64,000 bases of DNA from an uncultured Treponema sp. (lineage in GTDB: Bacteria > Spirochaetota > Spirochaetia > Treponematales > Treponemataceae), in contig ONPD01000001.1 of the NCBI GenBank assembly GCA_900319625.1, forward strand, positions 186,001 through 250,000. Reading direction: 5' to 3'. Positions within the stretch are counted from its first letter, which is position 1, and each line of letters opens with the position of its first letter. The notes beneath the pieces were generated by a model that was not told the origin of the DNA, made no database searches, and worked only from the letters and a program-made list of their open reading frames with translations. Positions 26,634 through 35,948 of the stretch are shown piece by piece. The position numbers were made by a program, and so were the translations under genes.

Positions 26634-28047
26634 GATTAAAAAATTCATTATTTCATTAGGATTGTTTGCTGCTGTATGCTTTGTTTTTGCTGCAACAACA
26701 GATCTTTCTGCCCGCTTTCTTGATAAGGCGGAGACGGCTTATGAGGATGGCAACATTGATGACGCCTACAAATATGTAAATCAGGCACTTGCCGTTGCCA
26801 AGGATGAGTCTTCTCAGGCAAACGTGCTTTATTTTGCTCAGACAGTTTATACTGTAAAGCTTCAGAAAATCTGGGAAAATTACGATGAAAACGCCTTTGA
26901 AGAGGTTAAAGGTTTTATTGAAGCTTACCCAAAGATTGAAAACCGTAAAATAAAGACTCTTATCCGCCAGATTGAAAATGGCGTGGCAAGCGCAGAAAAG
27001 CAGGAAGCCGCTCAGCGTCAGCAGGACCAGTTCAATCAGATGATGGAAGCTAATACTTCTCAGACAGAAAAACTGATTGAACAGCAGAGAGCCGAAGCTG
27101 AACAGCGCAGTAGACGTGATGCAGAATTCAAGCAGTCTATCGAAAGCGGATTTTCAAATATGGGAAAGGCTTTCACAGACAGCGCTGCTGAAACAAAACG
27201 TTCTACTAAAGTGCTGACTTTCTCTATCATCGGAATTGCTCTTTTGATTCTTATTATAGTTTCACTTATTGTTCTTGTTGTGCGCAAGGGCTTTAAGGCT
27301 CAGCAGGTTCAGCAGGAACAGTATGTTCAGGCTTTCAAAATGCTGGCTGCAAACCAGAGTCAGACAAACCGCATTATGCTGGGCGGTGTAACAGATCTTT
27401 ACGGTGCAAATCCTACAATGCGTATTGCGGGTTCCTCTACCTGGGCTCCGGCCGCAGCTTTGCCGGATGTAGAATTCAGTGAAGATGATCAGGAAGAACT
27501 CAAGCAGCTTGCAATCAAGTGTGAGGAAATCGGTACAAAAATTGATGCCGTTACCGGCCGTAAAAACAACTCAAAGAACGTATCGGAACTTGTTTACAAG
27601 CTTTCTATGGCACTTGGACTTCCTCAGGGTATGAGTATGCTCTACTTCTGTGCCGCAATGATTTACGATGCCGGCTTCCTTGGAATCGACCCTGAGCTGC
27701 TTGGCGCTACAAACCTTACAGACGAGCAGAAGGCCGCTTTGAACGAGCACGTAAAACTTGCAGACAAGCATCTTGATTTCGTTCCAAAGAAATACTGGGA
27801 AGTATTTGAAGATGCCGCTATGAAGCATCACGAAAATATTGATGGTTCAGGTTATCCAAACGGACTTAAGGGCGATGAGATTCCTCAGATTGCCCGCCTT
27901 ATCCGCGTTGCAGAAACTTTTGTTTCACTTTCAAGTAAACGAAACTACCGCGAAACAATGGATAAGGAGACTGCAATCGCTAAGCTCCGTGAACAGCCAC
28001 AGTTCTACGATTCAACTGTCGTAGATGTTCTTGATCAGATTGTATAA
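26620..28047 (+). CDS. Membrane protein with periplasmic helical part and degenerate HD-GYP domain
   Basis: 475 residues from ATG 26620 (GGAG at 26610-26613); an upstream TTG is unlikely. Order: signal peptide or first membrane helix (~5-25), a TPR-like helical segment (~27-110), a Gln/Glu-rich coiled coil (~115-190), a membrane helix (~203-227), then a cytosolic HD-GYP-like domain (~300-475). In active HD-GYP phosphodiesterases the first His and the HD pair bind metal. Here 'HSxRV' is replaced by 'NVSELV', 'LHDIGK' by 'IYDAGF', and the 'IAD' Asp by Glu, whereas 'KHHENIDGSGYP' is kept. Loss of several ligands suggests no hydrolysis and perhaps a binding or signalling role. It overlaps the preceding envelope gene. 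Confidence 0.75.
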   Translation: MVTSKIKKFIISLGLFAAVCFVFAATTDLSARFLDKAETAYEDGNIDDAYKYVNQALAVAKDESSQANVLYFAQTVYTVKLQKIWENYDENAFEEVKGFIEAYPKIENRKIKTLIRQIENGVASAEKQEAAQRQQDQFNQMMEANTSQTEKLIEQQRAEAEQRSRRDAEFKQSIESGFSNMGKAFTDSAAETKRSTKVLTFSIIGIALLILIIVSLIVLVVRKGFKAQQVQQEQYVQAFKMLAANQSQTNRIMLGGVTDLYGANPTMRIAGSSTWAPAAALPDVEFSEDDQEELKQLAIKCEEIGTKIDAVTGRKNNSKNVSELVYKLSMALGLPQGMSMLYFCAAMIYDAGFLGIDPELLGATNLTDEQKAALNEHVKLADKHLDFVPKKYWEVFEDAAMKHHENIDGSGYPNGLKGDEIPQIARLIRVAETFVSLSSKRNYRETMDKETAIAKLREQPQFYDSTVVDVLDQIV

Positions 28048-28096
28048 AGTCTATAAAGATAATTTATATTAACTTTTGTAAAAAATTGCCGATACA

Positions 28097-30472
28097 ATGA
28101 ATATGACTATACTACTCATTGTACTCGGCTTTTTATTTATAAACGTACCGGCATTTGCACAGGATTCCTCTTCAAGAAGCGTAAAACCGCTGTATCAGCT
28201 TCCAGATCGTGTTGTGCCCGTCGATGAAAAAGATTCTAACCTTTCGAATTTCCTTGTAGGCTCGGATAACGGGCTTTTTAAAATCACCAGCAATAACAAC
28301 GCAATTCCCCTTTGGTCTGAGGGACGTGTTGATCAGATTGTTCAGATAAATATCCAGACAGAAAAAAAGCATCTTACTCCCTGCTGGATTATGCGCACTT
28401 CAAAAGGAATTATTTTTACTTCAGACCTGGAGCATTTTGAAGAACGCAACGAGGGACTTCCATTTCTTACTATTAAAAAATACAAAAATAAAGAAACAAC
28501 TCTTGAAAAACAGATTCAGGAGCTCAAGGATATATGCGTAAATCCAGTAAATAATTCTCAGCTGGTAACTGCCACAAAAGACAGGGTTTTCTATTCTTGT
28601 GACGCAGGAAAATCCTGGAAAAATATCGGTTCAATGAGTAAATCAACTGCCGGAGTAAAGGCAGCTGCCATTGCAACAATTGAAGGTGAAACTGTCGTAT
28701 TTATGAGCCACCCGATTTTCGGATTAAGCTATATTTTCCCGGATCGGGCTAATCCTGTCTGGAACGACGTTTCTTCAGGCTTTGAAATCATGCCGTCACT
28801 CTCTTCGCCTGACGAAATTGCTGACATCCTGCCAATCGTCCGCACCCGCGCCGACGGTTCAGTTTTCACAGAAATTTACATTTCCCAGACCTATCTTCCC
28901 CGCCTTTACCGCTTCAACTGGGATGAAAAAAGGGCCGAACTCATTTACAGGGGCGATAAGCCTGCCGCAACAATCGACGGCCTTACTTCTATAGACAACG
29001 TAATTCTCTACACAACCCTGGAAGGCTTCGGCTCAGTTGATATTGAATCTTTGACATCACCGGGAGTTCCTGCCCGCTTTGCCGAATGGAACGAGGCCTT
29101 TTCAAAGGTTCCCGGCATGATAAACACCGCCTGGATTCCGACCGGCCGCAGCGGTTTTGCAAAGGGCCTTCTTCTTAACGAGCTCTGGCTCCTTTATCCG
29201 GGCAGCGTAAACTCCCCATATGCAGAAGTTGCCAACGGCCGCAAGTGCATTTACGCCTCTGCCTACCAGTGCCGCAACCAGGCCGGAATCGACAAGTACA
29301 TCAAAGCTGTAAAAGACCGCAACATGAACGGCCTTGTAATCGATATGAAAGACGACTACGGCCTGCTCCGCTACGATTCAAAAAATCCGGCAGTTCTGGA
29401 AAAGGCAAAAACCTCAATGTACGCAATCAAACTGGACGATTTTATCAGCCAGTTCAAAAAAGAAAATATCTACATGGTTGCCCGCATCGTAACCTTTAAG
29501 GACCGCTCCCTTGCTTCATATGCAGGCGGAAAATATGCAGTCTGGGATTACAAGCTCAAAAAGCCATGGCTTGGAACAAAGGGCATGGAAGACGTTCTCG
29601 ACGAAGAAGGAAATCCGACAGGCGAGCAGGTAATGGGCTATTACGACGAAAACTGGGTAGACCCTTATTCAGAGGAAGTATGGGAATACAATATCGAAGT
29701 TGCAAAAGAACTGATTGAACGCGGCTTTGACGAAATCCAGTTTGACTATATCCGCTTCCCGACCGACGGCCTGAACCTGGGCAACGCCACCTACCGCTGG
29801 AAGTCGCCCGGCATGGACAAGGAAAGCGCCCTCATCAGCTTCCTCTCTTATGCCCGCGAAAATATCGACGCCCCAATCGGAATCGACATTTACGGTGCAA
29901 ACGGCTGGTACCGCTCAGGCACCCGCACAGGCCAGGACGCCGAAATGCTCGCAGAATACGTAGACGTAATCGGCCCTATGTTCTACCCAAGCCACTTCGA
30001 GCAGACCTTTATGAACTATCCACCTGCAGAAGACCGCACCTACCGCATTTACTATTACGGCTCATACCGAAATACAATTCTCTGCCGCAACCGTGCCATC
30101 ATCCGCCCCTGGATTCAGAGTTTCTACCTTGGCGTAAGCTACGACCGCCTCTATTACAACTCTGACTACATCAAGCGCGAATTCTACGGCACACGCGACT
30201 CAATCAACCGCGGATATATGTGCTGGAACAACGGCGGCGACTACACCACAACTCCGGCCGACGTGGGCACCGAGCCCTACGTTGGAAAAACCCCTGAAGC
30301 CGCAGAAAGCGTGCCAAAGCCAGCAGTCGGACTTGCCGAAAAGCCAAAGTTTGTGGACACCGGACTTTCCATTCTGGATACAATTCTGCCACAGTCCCTT
30401 GAAGACGATATAAAAGGCGGTTATTTTCCATTCCTTATGACCCCGGCTCTTCCCATTTTGCCCTCAAAATAA
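28097..30472 (+). CDS. Secreted DUF4015-type putative glycoside hydrolase with N-terminal propeller-like region
   Basis: 791 residues with a signal peptide (1-22, 'FINVPAFAQ'). Residues ~50-370 show repeated sialidase/BNR-like elements such as 'SCDAGKSWKNIGS', implying a beta-propeller. Residues ~385-720 match the DUF4015 barrel: 'KDRNMNGLVIDMKDDYG', 'MVARIVTFKD', 'WVDPYSEEVW', 'GFDEIQFDYIRFPTDG', 'IGIDIYGANGW', and 'VIGPMFYPSHF'. The family has a TIM-barrel glycosidase-like fold and is assumed to act on an extracellular polysaccharide; no substrate is proven. The 3' two thirds uses C-ending codons far more than the 5' part. mnmE follows after 13 bases. Confidence 0.78.
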   Translation: MNMTILLIVLGFLFINVPAFAQDSSSRSVKPLYQLPDRVVPVDEKDSNLSNFLVGSDNGLFKITSNNNAIPLWSEGRVDQIVQINIQTEKKHLTPCWIMRTSKGIIFTSDLEHFEERNEGLPFLTIKKYKNKETTLEKQIQELKDICVNPVNNSQLVTATKDRVFYSCDAGKSWKNIGSMSKSTAGVKAAAIATIEGETVVFMSHPIFGLSYIFPDRANPVWNDVSSGFEIMPSLSSPDEIADILPIVRTRADGSVFTEIYISQTYLPRLYRFNWDEKRAELIYRGDKPAATIDGLTSIDNVILYTTLEGFGSVDIESLTSPGVPARFAEWNEAFSKVPGMINTAWIPTGRSGFAKGLLLNELWLLYPGSVNSPYAEVANGRKCIYASAYQCRNQAGIDKYIKAVKDRNMNGLVIDMKDDYGLLRYDSKNPAVLEKAKTSMYAIKLDDFISQFKKENIYMVARIVTFKDRSLASYAGGKYAVWDYKLKKPWLGTKGMEDVLDEEGNPTGEQVMGYYDENWVDPYSEEVWEYNIEVAKELIERGFDEIQFDYIRFPTDGLNLGNATYRWKSPGMDKESALISFLSYARENIDAPIGIDIYGANGWYRSGTRTGQDAEMLAEYVDVIGPMFYPSHFEQTFMNYPPAEDRTYRIYYYGSYRNTILCRNRAIIRPWIQSFYLGVSYDRLYYNSDYIKREFYGTRDSINRGYMCWNNGGDYTTTPADVGTEPYVGKTPEAAESVPKPAVGLAEKPKFVDTGLSILDTILPQSLEDDIKGGYFPFLMTPALPILPSK

Positions 30473-30485
30473 GTAAAATGAGCCT

Positions 30486-31856
30486 ATGACAATAGGCTCT
30501 TACACACCGGAAGAAGCAATTTCCTCAATCGCAACTGCCCTGGCTCCCGCAGCTCTGGGCATTGTCCGTTTAAGCGGCAAAAACTGCATCGAATTAGTAA
30601 GTAAAGTTTTCTCGCGCCCCAAGGCACTTCTGGCCGCCCCGGGAAATACGCTGGTGTATGGCTGGATTGTAGATAATGGTAAAAAAATCGACGAGGTTAT
30701 GCTTGCCGTCTACCGGGCGCCAAAATCCTTTACCGGTGAAGACATGGTCGAAATTTTCTGCCATGGTGGCCCAGCCGTTGTCACTGCAATTCAGACTCTC
30801 ATGCTTAAATCAGGCTTCCGCCAGGCTTTGCGTGGTGAATACACCTTCCGCGCCTACATCAACGGAAAAACCGACCTTACAAAAGCCGAAGCTGTAAAGG
30901 AAATCATAGACAGCCACACAGACGCAGGCCGCAGTCATGCCGTCGGCCGCCTTTCGGGCTCACTTTTTGAAGAAATCGACAGCATTAAAAAGCTGATTGT
31001 GGACACTCTTGCCGCAATTGAAGTAGAAATAGAATACCCGGAAGACGAAGAAACCATTGCAGACACTTTTGACCGCAAAGACATCGAACTTGCCCGCGAC
31101 CGCCTGCAGACTCTTGCCGACAGCTGGAAGGGCGAAAAGCTTTACCAGGACGGTGCCCGCGTAGTTCTTGCAGGCCGTACCAATGCCGGAAAATCTTCCC
31201 TTTTCAATGCAATTTTAAAAGAAGAGCGGGCCATTGTAAGTGACATTGAAGGAACTACCCGCGACTGGCTGGAAAGCTGGGCAAGTATTAACGGAATTCC
31301 TGTCCGCCTCTTTGACACTGCAGGCCTTCGCCAAACTGACGATGTAATTGAAGCTCAGGGTGTTGAACTCAGCCGAAACCTTGCCAGTGATGCCGACCTG
31401 GTTTTGTATTTAATTGACAGTACGACTAAGCCTACCCCCGAAGATGAAGAATTCATTAAAAACTGTAAGGAACCCCTTATTGTAGTTTGGACAAAGTCTG
31501 ATAAAAATGAAGATGTACGACCAGCTTATGAAACAACCTGTCCACAGATTCAAATCTCTTCCAAAACCGGCACCGGCATTCCCCTCCTTTTCGCCCAGAT
31601 TGCAAAAATCCTTACTTCTGGACTGACTACTGACCGCGAACAGGCTGGACTTGGTTCGGCACGCCAGCGGGATTCGGTTGCGGAAGCCCTGGAAAACGTA
31701 AAGCACGCACTTATCAGTGCAGACGATAACTATACTCTGGATGCTGTTGTTCAGGATCTGGAAGAAGCCCTGGACTGCCTTGGCGAAGTAACCGGCGACG
31801 TAACTCCGGACGACGTGCTGGGCAGTATTTTTGCTAATTTCTGCGTAGGAAAATAA
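30486..31856 (+). CDS. mnmE: tRNA modification GTPase MnmE
   Basis: 456 residues. With MnmG it builds the 5-carboxymethylaminomethyl group on U34 of certain tRNAs. N-terminal folate-binding domain ('TAL APAALGIVRLSG' type start, 'FTGEDMVEIFCHGG'), a helical middle, and an inserted G domain with Walker A 'GRTNAGKSSLFN' near residue 230, 'DIEGTTRDW' and 'DTAGLRQTDD'. The invariant C-terminal 'FCVGK' carries the catalytic-important Cys. No Shine-Dalgarno is seen; TAAAAT (30474-30479) ends exactly six bases before the ATG. mnmG is not in the window. The fusion gene downstream starts one base after its stop. Confidence 0.96.
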   Translation: MTIGSYTPEEAISSIATALAPAALGIVRLSGKNCIELVSKVFSRPKALLAAPGNTLVYGWIVDNGKKIDEVMLAVYRAPKSFTGEDMVEIFCHGGPAVVTAIQTLMLKSGFRQALRGEYTFRAYINGKTDLTKAEAVKEIIDSHTDAGRSHAVGRLSGSLFEEIDSIKKLIVDTLAAIEVEIEYPEDEETIADTFDRKDIELARDRLQTLADSWKGEKLYQDGARVVLAGRTNAGKSSLFNAILKEERAIVSDIEGTTRDWLESWASINGIPVRLFDTAGLRQTDDVIEAQGVELSRNLASDADLVLYLIDSTTKPTPEDEEFIKNCKEPLIVVWTKSDKNEDVRPAYETTCPQIQISSKTGTGIPLLFAQIAKILTSGLTTDREQAGLGSARQRDSVAEALENVKHALISADDNYTLDAVVQDLEEALDCLGEVTGDVTPDDVLGSIFANFCVGK

Positions 31857-31857
31857 A

Positions 31858-33726
31858 ATGAAGCCTTACTACTTAAAAACTCCGCGGCTGGAACTTGTTC
31901 CAATGACAAGTGAATTTTTGCAGACAGCTCACGCTTATGCATCTGACCCTTTAATCACAAAAATGATGACCTTTCTGCCAAGCGATTCGCTGGAAGATAC
32001 GCTGAAATTTGTGAAGGAAAGTGAAAATCAGTGGCACAGCGAAAATCAGACTGACTTTCAATATGCAATTTTGTATAAAAAGCAGCATATCGGGGGCATT
32101 TCCTTTACGATTCTGGACGGCCAGAATGCAGAACTTGGCTGGATTATTCAGAAGGCCTTTCAGGGCAACGGTTATGCGGCAGAAGCGGCTCAGGCCCTGA
32201 TTGAATGGGGCAGTAAAAACCTCAAAATCAAAAAATACATTGCTCACTGCGATTCGGAAAATATTGCTTCCTATAAGACTATGGAAAACCTTGGTATGAA
32301 GAGGTTTTCTGTAAGCGGCGGACGTTTTAATAAGGCAAATCCGGCGGAGGAGCGTCAGGAATATTTGTACGAAATGGAAGTTTCCAAGGCGCCTAAGGGC
32401 TCCCTGCCAATGCATAAGCTCTGCCTGCCTCTGGTTCTGGAACAGTTTTTCCGAATTCTTGTCGGCTCGGCAGATACTGTAATGCTCAGTGCCTACTCTG
32501 GTGCTGCGGTTGCGGGCGTTGGCCTTATGACCCAGTATGTTTTCTTTCTCATGCTGCTTTTCAGCGTGATTACAACCGGAACTACAATCGTGCTGGCTCA
32601 GTACATAGGGGCAAAAAAGTCGGAACAGGAGCTTAATCACGTTGCAAATGCCTCTACCGTAATGATTATGACCCTGGGAGTTCTGCTCACCTTCCTTGTA
32701 ATTCTGGGAACAAAGCCGCTTTTGAGCTGCTACACTCTGGAAGATGAGGTTCGCAGGGCGGCTTTTGACTATTTTGTAATTTTTGGCGGTATCGGTGCCA
32801 TTTTTAATGCAGGCAGCCTTTTGCAGTCAGCAATTTTGCGCGCTTACGGTTATACCAAGCAGGCTCTTTACGTTACCTTTGTAGCCAATGTCATCAACGT
32901 TGCGGGTAATGCCCTTTCATTATACGGATTGTTCGGCTTCCCTATTCTGGGTGTAAAGGGTGTTGCGGGCGCTTCCCTTGTTTCTATGATTGTTTCCTGC
33001 ATTCTGCTTCAGATAATCATAAAGAAAAAAAAGGATGTTGCTTTCAACCTCAAAACCGTGCGTTCAACTCCGCGCTCTTTTTACAGACTCATCCTTTCAA
33101 TCGGTGTGCCTACTGCCAGCGAAAGCCTTTCCTACAATATTTCTCAGATTGTAATTATGGCCATGATTTCCACTCTGGGAACCTACGCTATGTCGGCTCA
33201 GGTTTACACGCGAACAATCTGCCAGTATGTTTATATCGTCGCAATCGGAATGGGGGCCGCCTGCCAGATTAAGGCCGGTTACTTCGTTGGCGCCCAGCAG
33301 AGCCAGATTGCCTACAAAAAAATGTTCGGCTACTCCCTTGTTGCCACTGCGGTTTCTGTCAGCATGATTTCTTTAGTCAACATTTTTGACGCTCCGATAA
33401 TTTCGATTTTTACAAAGAATCCGGAAGTTTTCAAACTTGTAAATACTCTCCTCCGTTTTTCAATCCTGGTTGAATTCGGACGTTCCCTCAACCTCATCTG
33501 GATCGGCGGTCTTAAAGGCGCCGGCGATATCCGCTTCCCGGTTTTGTACGGAATGTTCTCCAACTGGTGCATTATGGTTTTCCTCAGCTGGCTTTTAGGA
33601 TTGAAGCTGGGCTGGGGCGTTGCGGGCTGCTGGCTTGGAATCGGCCTTGATGAAACAACCCGGGGAATAGTTATGGTATTCCGCTGGATAAGTAAAAAGT
33701 GGATGAGTAAAAGTTTGGTTCGTTAG
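31858..33726 (+). CDS. Fusion of a RimJ/L-type GNAT acetyltransferase and a MATE-family transporter
   Basis: 622 residues in one uninterrupted frame. Residues 1-~178 are a GNAT domain of the RimJ/RimL type ('LKTPRLELVPMT', 'LGWIIQKAFQGNGYAAEA' acetyl-CoA loop, 'IASYKTMENLGMKRF'). From ~185 a 12-helix MATE multidrug/Na+ antiporter follows, beginning 'LCLPLVLEQFFRILVGSADTVML' in the usual way. Met185 (ATG 32410) could serve as an internal start, with AAGGG 11 bases upstream, so a separate MATE product is possible. I know of no standard family with this order. It starts one base after the mnmE stop and is likely translationally coupled. Transported substrate unknown. Confidence 0.85.
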   Translation: MKPYYLKTPRLELVPMTSEFLQTAHAYASDPLITKMMTFLPSDSLEDTLKFVKESENQWHSENQTDFQYAILYKKQHIGGISFTILDGQNAELGWIIQKAFQGNGYAAEAAQALIEWGSKNLKIKKYIAHCDSENIASYKTMENLGMKRFSVSGGRFNKANPAEERQEYLYEMEVSKAPKGSLPMHKLCLPLVLEQFFRILVGSADTVMLSAYSGAAVAGVGLMTQYVFFLMLLFSVITTGTTIVLAQYIGAKKSEQELNHVANASTVMIMTLGVLLTFLVILGTKPLLSCYTLEDEVRRAAFDYFVIFGGIGAIFNAGSLLQSAILRAYGYTKQALYVTFVANVINVAGNALSLYGLFGFPILGVKGVAGASLVSMIVSCILLQIIIKKKKDVAFNLKTVRSTPRSFYRLILSIGVPTASESLSYNISQIVIMAMISTLGTYAMSAQVYTRTICQYVYIVAIGMGAACQIKAGYFVGAQQSQIAYKKMFGYSLVATAVSVSMISLVNIFDAPIISIFTKNPEVFKLVNTLLRFSILVEFGRSLNLIWIGGLKGAGDIRFPVLYGMFSNWCIMVFLSWLLGLKLGWGVAGCWLGIGLDETTRGIVMVFRWISKKWMSKSLVR

Positions 33727-33804
33727 GAGATTATTTTACTAGATTTCCTGCTTTTCTGGTGTATAATTATAATAGAATATTATATTTACGCACTGGAGGA
33801 GCTT

Positions 33805-35895
33805 TTGAAAAATCCGTTAAAAAGCCTTAGCTTTAAAATTATTTTTACCGTATTAACCGGAACTATTATTTCCAACCTTGTAATCGGAATTATTGTATGT
33901 AATGAATCATCAAAATCCCTGCAGCAGATGATTTATGAGGATTTGCTTCATTCTGTTTCTGCTGTTGCAAAGGATATGAAGACGAACAACCAGCGTGAAA
34001 TTCGTATGCTGCAGACCCTTGCCCTGGATGATGAACTCAGAAGCCCTGAGCTTTCCCTTGAAGAAAAAAATGCCATTGCCCGCGACGCAATCGCCCTTGA
34101 TAAAAATTATCTTGATGTTGCTCTTCTTGATATGAAGGGGCAGGGAATTGACAGAAATGGTTCTCCATTTTCTGCTTCGTCAGAAGAATATTTCCGCAAG
34201 GCCGCAGCAGGAAACCTTGTAATCACTGACCCGACTGTTGATAAAAAAACAGAAGAAGTTTACATGGTTTATTCTTATCCTGTCCGCGATTTTTCAAACA
34301 GGGTAATCAATGTTCTTTACTGTAAGGTAAACGGCTTCAGCCTCAGTGATTTGTGTCTTGAGCATCCTATGTCCAAGGGCAGAAATCCTTATGTAATCAG
34401 CTCTGCAACAAAAATCACCCTTGCCAACGAAGACCACTGGAAGGTCGGTGTTGAGGATGTAGGTGCTATCGAAAAGCAGTATCAGGGAACAACCCTTGGA
34501 GACCACCTTACACTTATGCTTTCCGGGGTAACTGGAAGCGATATTTACCTTGATAACGGAAAAAAGTGGATGTCGGTATTTGAGCGCATTCCTGATACAA
34601 ACTGGATTGCCGCCTGTTCGGTTCCATTTTCTGATTTCCAGGAGCGTTTACGACCCCTTATCATTTCTATTATCGTCGGCGTAATTGTAATGACAGTGAT
34701 ATTCCTCTCTGTGGTCGGCTTTGTAATCCGCCTTTCTATCAGACCGCTCAGACGGCTGAAAACTGCTATTACGGAGATTTCTTCCGGCAATGCGGATTTG
34801 ACCCAGAGGCTTTCAGTTTCGTCTAAAGATGAGGTAGGGGACGTTGTTACCGGCTTCAACGGCTTTACGGAAAAGCTGCAGTCTATTATCAGTCAGATTA
34901 AGAATTCTAAGAGCGATTTGCAGGGCGCCGGCGGTCAGATGAACGACATCACTCTTGATACGGCGGCTTCAATTACCGAAATTATTGCAAACATTGAAAG
35001 TGTAAACAAGCAGATTGTAAATCAGTCCGGCAGCGTTGATGAAACTGCGGGCGCAATCAATCAGATAGCATCTAACATTCAGTCTCTTGAAAACATGATT
35101 GTAAATCAAACTAATCAGGTTTCTCAGGCTTCTGCCGCAGTTGAAGAGATGATTGGAAATATTTCCAGCGTAAATCAGACTGTAGAAAAAATGGCCTCTT
35201 CCTTTGAGCAGCTTGAAGAAAATGCTCAGAACGGTAGTGCAAAACAGCAGGACGTTAATAATAAAATCGAGCAGATTAAAGACCAGTCGGAAATGCTTCA
35301 GGATGCAAACACCGTTATTTCTGCCATTGCCGAACAGACAAATCTTCTTGCCATGAATGCGGCTATTGAGGCGGCACACGCCGGTGAAGCTGGTAAGGGC
35401 TTCAGCGTTGTTGCAGACGAAATCCGTAAGCTTTCTGAGGATTCAACCGAACAGTCAAAAAATATCGGTGTTCAGCTTGGAAATATCCGCAATTCAATTG
35501 AGGAGGTTGTTTCTGCTTCCATTGAATCAAGCGAAGCCTTCAAGGCAGTTACAAACAAAATCCATGAAACTGATGAGCTTGTCCGCCAGATTAAGGGAGC
35601 CATGGAAGAGCAGCAGGTGGGAAGCCAGCAGATTGGCGATGCCCTCCACACTATGAACGACTCTACCCAGGAGGTTCGCACGGCTTCGGCAGAAATGGCT
35701 GAGGGTAACAAGCAGATTTTGAATGAGGTTCAGAGCCTGCAGAATGCCACTGCAAAAATCAAGGACAGCATAGGCGAAATGTCTATCGGTGCAAAGAAAA
35801 TCCACGAAACGCGAACTGCCCTTTCTGATATTTCCGGAGTTATGAACTCTTCAATCGAAAAGATTGGAAGTGAAATAGATTTGTTCAAGGTTTAA
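33805..35895 (+). CDS. Methyl-accepting chemotaxis protein (Cache sensor)
   Basis: 696 residues. The start is TTG 33805 with an excellent GGAGGA site (33795-33800). Layout: membrane helix ~9-30; periplasmic Cache-type ligand domain ~35-285 ('AIALDKNYLDVALLD', 'FRKAAAGNLVITDP', 'WMSVFERIPDTNW'); membrane helix ~288-312; HAMP ('IRPLRRLKTAITEISSGNADL'); then the cytoplasmic coiled-coil signalling domain with the conserved hairpin tip 'EQTNLLAMNAAIEAAHAGEAGKGFSVVADEIRKL'-type sequence. It will signal through CheA/CheW. The protein is a close paralogue of the interrupted receptor at 61851. Ligand unknown; small organic acids or amino acids are common for Cache domains. A terminator follows. Confidence 0.93.
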   Translation: MKNPLKSLSFKIIFTVLTGTIISNLVIGIIVCNESSKSLQQMIYEDLLHSVSAVAKDMKTNNQREIRMLQTLALDDELRSPELSLEEKNAIARDAIALDKNYLDVALLDMKGQGIDRNGSPFSASSEEYFRKAAAGNLVITDPTVDKKTEEVYMVYSYPVRDFSNRVINVLYCKVNGFSLSDLCLEHPMSKGRNPYVISSATKITLANEDHWKVGVEDVGAIEKQYQGTTLGDHLTLMLSGVTGSDIYLDNGKKWMSVFERIPDTNWIAACSVPFSDFQERLRPLIISIIVGVIVMTVIFLSVVGFVIRLSIRPLRRLKTAITEISSGNADLTQRLSVSSKDEVGDVVTGFNGFTEKLQSIISQIKNSKSDLQGAGGQMNDITLDTAASITEIIANIESVNKQIVNQSGSVDETAGAINQIASNIQSLENMIVNQTNQVSQASAAVEEMIGNISSVNQTVEKMASSFEQLEENAQNGSAKQQDVNNKIEQIKDQSEMLQDANTVISAIAEQTNLLAMNAAIEAAHAGEAGKGFSVVADEIRKLSEDSTEQSKNIGVQLGNIRNSIEEVVSASIESSEAFKAVTNKIHETDELVRQIKGAMEEQQVGSQQIGDALHTMNDSTQEVRTASAEMAEGNKQILNEVQSLQNATAKIKDSIGEMSIGAKKIHETRTALSDISGVMNSSIEKIGSEIDLFKV

Positions 35896-35902
35896 AATAA
35901 AA

Positions 35903-35940
35903 AAAAAGGCCGCTTTTCATTTTTGAAAGTGGCCTTTTTT
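35903..35940. terminator. Bidirectional intrinsic terminator between chemoreceptor and M13 peptidase genes
   Basis: AAAGGCC-CTTTTC (from 35905) pairs with GAAAG-GGCCTTT (to 35937), flanked by an A tract on the left and six T residues on the right. It can serve both convergent genes. Confidence 0.9.
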
Positions 35941-35948
35941 CAAATTAC

